8,991 nt of DNA, taken from positions 1 through 8,991 of the forward strand of contig JAITVC010000117.1 in assembly GCA_031286005.1 (NCBI GenBank), in the 5' to 3' direction. Position numbers and translations under genes: made by a program. The stretch's first letter is position 1; every line of letters starts with the position of its first letter. Positions 1 to 5,614 of the stretch are shown one piece after another. Below the pieces are notes generated by a model. The model saw only the letters and a list, made by a program, of their open reading frames with translations, searched no databases and was not told the origin of the DNA. The DNA comes from Bacteroidales bacterium. Lineage in GTDB: Bacteria > Bacteroidota > Bacteroidia > Bacteroidales > P3.

Positions 1-950
1 TGTTCGTCAATTGGAAAATCGTGGGGCAGATGACCTTGCGCAATGTCGGAAATCACTTTTTTGAGTTCGGTAATATCGCGTTTCATATCGAACAGCACGC
101 TATACAAAATATCGCGCTCGGAAATATTCCCGGTGTTTGGCTTGCCCAGCAACATCGGCACTTGACTGTCGATCACCGGCAAATAGGGTTTCAAAATCTC
201 GGCAGATATTTCACGGTTATGCTCAACAATTGAAATCTGTTCGGTTACATTTTTGAGTTGACGAATATTACCTTTCCAAGCGTAGTTAATCAGCATGTCT
301 CGTCCATCCGGCGTGAGATGCAGCACAGGCATACGGTATTTTTCGCTCATGTCGCCGGCAAATTTCCGAAACAATAATTCAATATCTTCTTTGCGTTGCC
401 GCAAGGGCGGAACATGAATGGAAATTGTATTGAGCCGGTAGTATAAATCCTCACGAAACGTGCCGCGAGAAATAGCCGTTGGAATATCCACATTGGTTGC
501 TGCCACCACACGAACATTGGTTTTTTGTGCTTTCGACGACCCCACTTTGATAAATTCGCCCGTTTCCAACACACGCAACAGGCGCACTTGCGTGCTCAAA
601 GGCAATTCGGCCACTTCATCTAAAAAAATGGTTCCGCCATCGGCCACTTCAAAATAGCCTTTTCGGGCTTCTTTGGCATCGGTAAACGAACCTTTCTCGT
701 GCCCAAACAATTCGGAATCAATTGTACCCTCCGGAATTGCACCACAGTTAATGGCGATATACGCCCCATGCTTTCGGGGACTGAGTTGATGAATGATTTT
801 TGGAAAAAACTCTTTTCCCACACCCGATTCGCCCGTTACCAAAACGCTCAAATCTGTTGCAGCCACTTGGCAAGCCACTTCGATAGCCCGATTCACTTCA
901 GCATTAACCGAAATAATACCTAAACGTTGTTTGATTGATTGAAATTCCAT
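1..950 (-). CDS. Sigma-54-dependent AAA+ transcriptional activator, receiver-less (3' end beyond window)
   Basis: 316 codons are visible; the gene continues past the left edge. The AAA+ domain begins almost at the N-terminus, so there is no receiver, GAF or PAS sensor domain. Visible motifs: Walker A GESGVGKE (residues 40-47), the sigma-54 contact loop written GSFTDA (87-92) instead of the usual GAFTGA, Walker B TIFLDE (107-112), the FREDLYYRL segment, and the sensor II region WKGNIRQL where WPGNVRQL is typical. Known for the family: such proteins hydrolyse ATP to remodel the RNA polymerase-sigma-54 closed complex. A C-terminal Fis-type helix-turn-helix is expected but lies outside the window. 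The ATG at 948-950 is chosen because the conserved region begins about ten residues later; it lies only 4 nt from a promoter -7 box. How activity is controlled without a sensor domain cannot be read from the sequence. Family assignment is firm; the target genes are unknown. Confidence 0.93.
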   Translation of the reverse strand, partial: MEFQSIKQRLGIISVNAEVNRAIEVACQVAATDLSVLVTGESGVGKEFFPKIIHQLSPRKHGAYIAINCGAIPEGTIDSELFGHEKGSFTDAKEARKGYFEVADGGTIFLDEVAELPLSTQVRLLRVLETGEFIKVGSSKAQKTNVRVVAATNVDIPTAISRGTFREDLYYRLNTISIHVPPLRQRKEDIELLFRKFAGDMSEKYRMPVLHLTPDGRDMLINYAWKGNIRQLKNVTEQISIVEHNREISAEILKPYLPVIDSQVPMLLGKPNTGNISERDILYSVLFDMKRDITELKKVISDIAQGHLPHDFPIDE

Positions 951-954
951 TTTG

Positions 955-986
955 CAAAGATACAAAAAATAATTAAAAATTAGCAA
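955..986 (-). promoter_or_regulatory. Bacteroidota-type promoter of the sigma-54 activator gene
   Basis: On the minus strand TATCTTTG (962 to 955) is preceded after 21 nt by TTG (986 to 984), matching the Bacteroidota housekeeping sigma pattern. Only four bases (CAAA) separate the -7 box from the ATG at 950, so the predicted transcription start falls at or next to the start codon. Confidence 0.65.
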
Positions 987-1006
987 TTAAAAGACGATTT
1001 TTTATT

Positions 1007-1142
1007 TTGAGATGCCGGACCTTGTCCATACTTCCTTCGGTATTTGTTCAGTACTTGTTCGGTCATTGTTCAGATGCTGACCGAAGGATGACCGAAGAGT
1101 AACTGAACAAGTACTGAACAATGTACGAATAAAGCATCTCAA
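1007..1142. repeat. 11-bp-phased inverted repeat element (MITE- or cruciform-like)
   Basis: A roughly 136-bp element with layered symmetry. Outer arms TTGAGATGC (1007-1015) and GCATCTCAA (1134-1142) are exact inverted repeats. Inside, TGTTCAGTACTTGTTC (1045-1060) is the perfect reverse complement of 1105-1120. The left half carries the hexamer TTCRGT at 1036, 1047, 1058 and, as TTCAGA, at 1069. The right half carries its complement ACYGAA at 1080, 1091, 1102 and 1113, with a degenerate TACGAA at 1124. Every step is exactly 11 bp. CCTTCGGT (1034-1041) can also pair with ACCGAAGG (1080-1087), so alternative foldings exist. It has no convincing open reading frame. It could be a non-autonomous mobile element, a REP-like repeat, an array of protein-binding sites on one helix face, or a structured RNA. 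The symmetry is directly visible; the function is unknown. Confidence 0.8.
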
Positions 1143-1173
1143 TTGCATAATATTCAGCATATACTCTTCGCTC

Positions 1174-1201
1174 AAAAAACGCCCCTGTCCCGCATGGGGC
1201 G
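1174..1201 (-). terminator. Terminator-like GC hairpin with T-tract (minus strand)
   Basis: On the minus strand CGCCCC (1201 to 1196) and GGGGCG (1185 to 1180) form a 6-bp GC stem around a 10-nt loop, followed directly by six T's (1179 to 1174). This has the form of a Rho-independent terminator, but no gene is evident between it and the tRNA terminator at 1346-1384. It may be a second stop for tRNA read-through, or part of a dispersed hairpin repeat together with 1214-1241. Confidence 0.45.
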
Positions 1202-1213
1202 CAATTTTAATAA

Positions 1214-1241
1214 CCCTGCACAAGCGCAGCGCAGTGTGGGG
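1214..1241. repeat. GC-rich imperfect hairpin with GCGC core
   Basis: CCCTGCAC (1214-1221) pairs with GTGTGGGG (1234-1241), allowing two G-U pairs, and encloses the self-complementary pair GCGC-A-GCGC. It is GC-rich within strongly AT-rich intergenic DNA and sits 12 bp from the hairpin at 1180-1201. From memory, similar GCGC-centred hairpins next to AATAACCC are dispersed in Bacteroidota genomes; this could not be checked here. Confidence 0.4.
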
Positions 1242-1319
1242 AAAACGTAATCTATCTCGTAAAATCCAAAACCAACCAAAAAGTTATTAACAATTCGATA
1301 AAAATCCGAAAAAACGGTT

Positions 1320-1341
1320 TTGTGTGTAGCTTGTGTGTAGG
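1320..1341 (+). repeat. Two tandem copies of TTGTGTGTAG at 11-bp period
   Basis: TTGTGTGTAG occurs at 1320-1329 and again at 1331-1340, one helical turn apart, about 50-70 bp beyond the 3' end of tRNA-Ala and just outside its terminator hairpin. Short phased direct repeats beside a tRNA 3' end resemble arm-type sites of tyrosine integrases, but no integrase gene lies in the window. The repeat is certain; the role is speculative. Confidence 0.5.
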
Positions 1342-1345
1342 AAAC

Positions 1346-1384
1346 AAAACAAGCCTTTACGAAAAATTCGTAAAGGCTTGTTTT
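1346..1384 (-). terminator. Rho-independent terminator of tRNA-Ala (possibly bidirectional)
   Basis: A perfect 18-bp inverted repeat (1346-1363 with 1367-1384) has a three-base loop, and T-rich runs follow it in both directions. It begins 3 nt after the tRNA CCA end on the minus strand, so it is the natural terminator of the tRNA transcript. There is no plus-strand gene upstream for it to terminate. Confidence 0.85.
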
Positions 1385-1387
1385 TAC

Positions 1388-1464
1388 TGGTGGAGAGTAA
1401 CGGAATCGAACCGTCGACCTTTTGACTGCCAGTCAAACGCTCTAGCCAACTGAGCTAACCCCCC
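1388..1464 (-). tRNA. tRNA-Ala, anticodon GGC
   Basis: A complete 77-nt cloverleaf is readable on the minus strand. It has a 7-bp acceptor stem starting with six G's, a GCTC/GAGC D-stem, an anticodon stem TTTGA/TCAAA around the loop CTGGCAG (anticodon GGC), a T-arm with TTCGATT, and an encoded CCA end at 1388-1390. The G3:U70 wobble pair, the main identity element for alanyl-tRNA synthetase, is present and supports alanine. It reads GCC and GCU codons. A matching promoter lies 20 nt upstream and a strong hairpin terminator lies immediately downstream, so it appears to be a single-gene unit. Confidence 0.95.
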
Positions 1465-1484
1465 GCTTTGGTCAAATTAGTTTG

Positions 1485-1515
1485 CAAAGTTACGAAAAAA
1501 TTTTAATATGTCAAA
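1485..1515 (-). promoter_or_regulatory. Promoter of tRNA-Ala
   Basis: On the minus strand TTTG (1515 to 1512), a 19-nt spacer and TAACTTTG (1492 to 1485) match the Bacteroidota consensus TTTG-N19-TAnnTTTG closely. The -7 box ends 20 nt before the first tRNA base, leaving room for a short 5' leader removed by RNase P. Its -33 side overlaps the upstream part of the divergent Nudix promoter. Confidence 0.75.
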
Positions 1516-1537
1516 ATTTATTTTTTTTGTATCTTTG
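1508..1537 (+). promoter_or_regulatory. Promoter of the Nudix gene
   Basis: TATCTTTG at 1530-1537 is a good -7 box. The expected -33 position, 19 nt upstream, holds only the weak match TATG (1507-1510). The box ends 6 nt before the ATG at 1544. It shows that the upstream in-frame ATG at 1508 cannot be the start, because that start would place the promoter inside the coding region. Confidence 0.7.
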
Positions 1538-1543
1538 CACATC

Positions 1544-2068
1544 ATGACCAAAACTATTTTTTACAACAACAACCCGATAACTCTCAGCAAGGATGGGTTT
1601 AATTCGCTTAAAACGGCTATCCGCACCGTTAAAGCCGGAGGCGGATTGGTGCGCAACGCCAAAGGCGAATATTTGATGATTTTCAGACGCGGGAAATGGG
1701 ACCTGCCAAAAGGAAAATTGGATAGTGGCGAAACAATAACGGCCTGTGCCATTCGTGAAGTAAACGAAGAAACAGGGGTTTCGGGATTGAAAATCGTCAA
1801 AAAACTACCCAGTACCTATCATCTTTTCACTAATTCCAATGGCGAAATTATTCTCAAAAAGTGCTATTGGTTTGAAATGGAAACATTAGACGAACAACCT
1901 CTACAGCCTCAAATTGAAGAAGATATTACTGAAGCAGTTTGGCTTTCATACAATGAAGTTGAGGAGCGAAAAACGTTGATGTTTGGGACGATTCGGCAGT
2001 GTTTAGAAGCCTATTTTGCTCTGTCTAAACGCACACTTATTGAGCGCTTACTTTTCGGTCGTCAATAA
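1544..2068 (+). CDS. Nudix hydrolase family protein
   Basis: 174 residues with a complete Nudix box at 57-79: G57, E63, R71-E72, E75-E76 and G78, followed by V79, fit G-x5-E-x7-RE-U-x-EE-x-G-U exactly. The segment FRRGKWDLPKGK before it is the usual strand leading into the box. The family cleaves nucleoside diphosphates linked to another moiety, using Mg2+ held by the box glutamates. The substrate cannot be told; RRGKWDLPKG is common in NUDT-type and diadenosine polyphosphate hydrolases and in general housekeeping members. The start at 1544 is preferred over an in-frame ATG at 1508 because a promoter -7 box lies between them. No signal peptide is seen, so it is cytoplasmic. The 3' end overlaps the convergent downstream gene by 21 nt. 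Confidence 0.93.
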   Translation: MTKTIFYNNNPITLSKDGFNSLKTAIRTVKAGGGLVRNAKGEYLMIFRRGKWDLPKGKLDSGETITACAIREVNEETGVSGLKIVKKLPSTYHLFTNSNGEIILKKCYWFEMETLDEQPLQPQIEEDITEAVWLSYNEVEERKTLMFGTIRQCLEAYFALSKRTLIERLLFGRQ

Positions 2069-3436
2069 TCGGATGATTCGTTCGGCGCGTTGGCTGGGCA
2101 ATTGAAAGAAATACGACAAAATACTGTTTGGGGAATCTAACCATATTGCAGTCGGATAGTCGGATAGGCCTAACTGATCCAACGTTTCAAAATCTTTATT
2201 GAAATACAAATAGGTTATGTTTTGCAATGTTTCCGGCTTATTGTGCAAAGAACGGTTGCGTTCATAATCGCAATTTACAACAAAAAAGTCTACCGTATCT
2301 TTAAATTTTTCTGCTATCGTTTGCAACATTTTCACTTCCGCATCGCACGATTCGCAAAGTCCGTTTACAAACAATATATATTTGAATTTTGCTGAACTTG
2401 AAAAATCAAACACCGTGTTCTCATCAAGATTTAAAAACCTAAAATTCGCTTGATGGGTACCTGATTCAATTTTTTGCACACTTTGGATAATCGAACCGGC
2501 TAATAGCGAATCTTCGTAAAATTTCGTTGTTGTTTGGATGGTCTGCAACAATTTCAGAATAGATGATTTTCGAAATTCAGTGTTGCGATACATTTCTTTT
2601 AAACCCAACAGAAAAACAAACTCCCGCCACATCTCATGTTGCAAGGTTGTATCACGCCCCAACGAATCCATGATAGCCGGTAAATTGTCGGCACGATTGA
2701 TCTGTTCAACAAATATATTGGGATTATATCTAACCTGTTGCGGAAAATACCCTGCGTAATATTCCGTTACAAAATCTGCAAAAGCCTCGTTATTGTACAG
2801 GATTGGCTTGTTCTGCAAATACGTGAAAAACAAATTTGCCGATGATGAAAAGTTGAAAATCCGTTCAACATCCGCCAGTGCATACGTTTTGTAAGCATTG
2901 AAATAGGCATGACCGGAATACGCAAAGGTTTTCTCTATGTGTTGCTTGAACATATTGTATTTTTCGCGCGTTATACCGTCTCTGTAATGCTCGGTCAGAA
3001 ATTTGTCGTGCATGGTTTCAAACCGCCAAATCAGTTGGTTTAACTCATTTGAATCCGGTTGCTCAAAACGATAGGACAAGTATTGATTTAAGCGTTGCGG
3101 ATTAATGCGTTCGTCTATTCGGAAATCGAATGAATCATAGATTATACGGTAGTTGTCGCCGGGTTGAAGATAGATATACGTTTGGTAAAAATCAATCTTG
3201 ATAAATGCTTTTTGGGTTTGCAAAAGTTCGACTTTCAATTGAAAACATCCGTTTGCATCAATCAGTTGTTCATCAATCTTCCATTGGAATTTCGTTATGG
3301 CATCTTCCAAATATAAGCGTACTGTGCGGTTTTCGGCTCCTTTGGCACACGCATTAATTGTTGTGAACTCTACCCTCTGTGCATATAAGAAAACACAAAG
3401 AATGCAAAATACAAGAGTGAAGGCAAGACGTTTCAT
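2048..3436 (-). CDS. Exported thioredoxin-fold protein (TlpA/ResA-like) with CESC motif
   Basis: 462 residues. An N-terminal signal peptide (KR, hydrophobic stretch, then LYAQ) predicts export to the periplasm. Residues about 20-110 are beta-rich, followed by a long, mostly helical middle. The last ~120 residues look like a thioredoxin fold: strand YILFVNG, redox motif C361-E-S-C364, a second strand VDFFVVN, and the cis-proline DYPTA at P428. This arrangement, a long N-terminal extension with a C-terminal TlpA-like domain, is common in exported Bacteroidota proteins. The expected role is thiol-disulfide exchange; the partner is unknown. CESC differs from the WCPPC of typical TlpA. The ATG at 3434-3436 overlaps the TGA of the peptidase gene by one base (TGATG), which suggests translational coupling; a GTG one codon earlier is possible. 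Fold call good, function tentative. Confidence 0.8.
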   Translation of the reverse strand: MKRLAFTLVFCILCVFLYAQRVEFTTINACAKGAENRTVRLYLEDAITKFQWKIDEQLIDANGCFQLKVELLQTQKAFIKIDFYQTYIYLQPGDNYRIIYDSFDFRIDERINPQRLNQYLSYRFEQPDSNELNQLIWRFETMHDKFLTEHYRDGITREKYNMFKQHIEKTFAYSGHAYFNAYKTYALADVERIFNFSSSANLFFTYLQNKPILYNNEAFADFVTEYYAGYFPQQVRYNPNIFVEQINRADNLPAIMDSLGRDTTLQHEMWREFVFLLGLKEMYRNTEFRKSSILKLLQTIQTTTKFYEDSLLAGSIIQSVQKIESGTHQANFRFLNLDENTVFDFSSSAKFKYILFVNGLCESCDAEVKMLQTIAEKFKDTVDFFVVNCDYERNRSLHNKPETLQNITYLYFNKDFETLDQLGLSDYPTAIWLDSPNSILSYFFQLPSQRAERIIRLLTTEK

Positions 3437-5598
3437 CACAGATTTTCTCTAATAAAGTTAGTCATTTTTTGATACAGATGCAAACGTGTTTGGCTGCCTA
3501 AAATACTGTGATTTTTGTTTGGATAAATATAAAAATCATAGTGTTTGCCCGCTGTATTGAGTGCATCGGCCAATTCAATCGCATTCTGAAAATGCACATT
3601 ATCATCGGCTGTTCCGTGTACTAACAAATATTTGCCCGTCAAATTCTCTACGAAATTAACCGGAGAATTATCATCATAACCGTCTGCATTTTCATAAGGT
3701 GTGCGCATATAGCGTTCGGTATAAATATTGTCGTAATATCGCCACGATGCTACGGGGGCTACCGCAATCGCCATTTTGAACACATCGTTGCCTTTAAGCA
3801 AACACGATGTTGACATAAAGCCGCCATAACTCCAACCCCAAATTCCGATACGTGAAGCATCAATAAAATCAAGGCTTGCAAAATACTTTGCAGCCATGAT
3901 TTGATCTTCTGTTTCATATTTGCCGAGTTGCAAATACGTGGATTTCTTGTACGCCTCTCCTCTATTTCCGGTGCCTCTACCATCCACACAAACGATGATA
4001 TAGCCTTCTTTTACAAGCATTTGATACCACAAATTATCTGCAGAACGGCCATCACTATTGGTTACCTGTTGAGAACCCGGCCCGCTGTATTGAAACATCA
4101 GCAAGGGATATTTTTTCCCTTGTTCCAAATCTTTCGGGCGCATAATCCAGTAAGGCATTTCATCGCCTACCGCATTTTTAATCGTGCCAAATGTTTTTTC
4201 AACAAAATTGTAATCTTTGAATTTTTGATTGAGTGTAGCATTGTCTTCAAGCACTTTCAAAAGTTTGCCGTTAGAATCGTGCAAAGTATACTTTGGCGCC
4301 GTATTGGCCGACGAATGGGTGTTGATAAAATATTGATACGTTTTACTGAAAACAGCCGTATTAAAGCCCATTTCTGAAGACACTAAAGTAATCTTCGGCG
4401 TTTTTTTATCCACATTCACCCAACCGATTTCGCGATTTATTGATGAACTTTTGGCGGCTTGAAAATACAACCGCTTGCTTTTTTCATCTAACCCGTAAAC
4501 CGCTGTGACGTCATAGTTTTCAGGTATTAGTTTTTTAATGAATGTACCATCTTTTTTATGTTCGTAAATCTGATTATAGCCTTCTTTCTCGCTCGTGATA
4601 ATGAATTTATCCGATGTAAATATCAGCTCAGGAACTTCAATATACGCATGGTTTGTTTCGTTGTAGATGGCTGTTACGGTTTGATTTTGTGTATTGAAAA
4701 GGTTTATATCCAACTTACTTTGATGACGATTCAGCACCATAAAAAACAACTCATCATTGTCCATCGTCCAACCGAATTTGGGAATATAGAAATCCGAATA
4801 TTGCGAAAGTGGAACTGTCGATTTTTGCTGTGTTTTCAGGTCATACACATGAAGTGTAACCAACGAATTATCCTCGCCTGCTTTGGGATACTTATAGCGA
4901 TATTCTGTTGGATAAAGTTCACCCCACATCGTCATCGCATATTCCTTGACATGGGATTCATCAAAACGCAGATAGGCGATTTTATCGCCATTAGGCGACC
5001 AATGAAACCCTTGTGTAAAGCCAAACTCCTCTTCATACACCCAATCGGTAGTGCCGTTTATGATACGATTAAATTCGCCGTCTGTGGTAATTTGAGTTTC
5101 TGTATGCGTTTGCAGGTCCGCATAAAACAGATTGTTATTCCGCACAAAAGCGATGTGGTTTGAATTTGGCGAGAATGTGGACAATCGCTGTTTGCCATTA
5201 ACAGACACCGGGGTTCCGATTTGAGTTTCAAGATCAAAACAGACAAACTCCGCCTCAAACGAACGGCGATAAATGGGATTGGACTTCGTAGTGATTAAAA
5301 CCTTTTTCTCGTCAGCGCTCATTTGATAGCCGTCAATCACCGTTTCTTTATAGTCGGAAAATTGGCTTAGATTAAGCAACTCAGAGGTTTTCTCACCGGT
5401 TGTGAGTTGGTATTTGGCAATAATTTGCCGGTTTTCGAGCACAAAGTAATGCTCGCCGTCGTTAGCCGAACGGATAGCATCTATACGCTCTGCGGCAAAT
5501 GTATTTTTAGTCCAAATGTCTTCGAGGGTAATTGTTTTTTGTTGTGCGGAGAGCCATGTTGTGCACGCACATAGCAGAGGAAAGATAAAATTTTTCAT
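3436..5598 (-). CDS. Exported dipeptidyl peptidase IV-type serine peptidase (S9B)
   Basis: 720 residues, matching the usual length of bacterial DPP IV. An N-terminal signal peptide ending LSAQ predicts export. The N-terminal half is a beta-propeller containing DWVYEEEFG (185-193), whose glutamates bind the substrate's free amino end in DPP IV. The C-terminal alpha/beta hydrolase has GWSYGG with S590, HGTADDN with D665 and NKNH with H697 as catalytic triad, plus Y504 in QYSGPGSQ as oxyanion tyrosine. Triad spacing is close to that of human DPP IV. Known for the family: release of Xaa-Pro dipeptides from peptide N-termini; the related prolyl tripeptidyl peptidases share the same architecture and are not excluded. 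In Bacteroidota such enzymes digest peptides in the periplasm. It lies 16 nt after ispG and overlaps the next gene by one base, so it is probably co-transcribed with both. Confidence 0.93.
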   Translation of the reverse strand: MKNFIFPLLCACTTWLSAQQKTITLEDIWTKNTFAAERIDAIRSANDGEHYFVLENRQIIAKYQLTTGEKTSELLNLSQFSDYKETVIDGYQMSADEKKVLITTKSNPIYRRSFEAEFVCFDLETQIGTPVSVNGKQRLSTFSPNSNHIAFVRNNNLFYADLQTHTETQITTDGEFNRIINGTTDWVYEEEFGFTQGFHWSPNGDKIAYLRFDESHVKEYAMTMWGELYPTEYRYKYPKAGEDNSLVTLHVYDLKTQQKSTVPLSQYSDFYIPKFGWTMDNDELFFMVLNRHQSKLDINLFNTQNQTVTAIYNETNHAYIEVPELIFTSDKFIITSEKEGYNQIYEHKKDGTFIKKLIPENYDVTAVYGLDEKSKRLYFQAAKSSSINREIGWVNVDKKTPKITLVSSEMGFNTAVFSKTYQYFINTHSSANTAPKYTLHDSNGKLLKVLEDNATLNQKFKDYNFVEKTFGTIKNAVGDEMPYWIMRPKDLEQGKKYPLLMFQYSGPGSQQVTNSDGRSADNLWYQMLVKEGYIIVCVDGRGTGNRGEAYKKSTYLQLGKYETEDQIMAAKYFASLDFIDASRIGIWGWSYGGFMSTSCLLKGNDVFKMAIAVAPVASWRYYDNIYTERYMRTPYENADGYDDNSPVNFVENLTGKYLLVHGTADDNVHFQNAIELADALNTAGKHYDFYIYPNKNHSILGSQTRLHLYQKMTNFIRENL

Positions 5599-5614
5599 TC
5601 GATAGTATTGTTTA

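Noticed and set aside
1007..1142. CRISPR array
   Set aside because: The units are 11 bp with no spacers, and they invert at the centre.
1002..1223. 73-codon minus-strand frame across the phased palindrome
   Set aside because: It merely reads through the inverted repeats and hairpin and has no recognisable domain.
3434..3439. GTG at 3437-3439 as start of the thioredoxin-like gene
   Set aside because: The next codon is ATG, gives the TGATG overlap with the upstream stop and an identical signal peptide; ATG is the simpler choice.
3901..5163. Long plus-strand open frames (158 and 201 codons) opposite the DPP IV gene
   Set aside because: They are antisense shadows; the minus frame has the complete catalytic triad and family length, and these frames have no recognisable motif.
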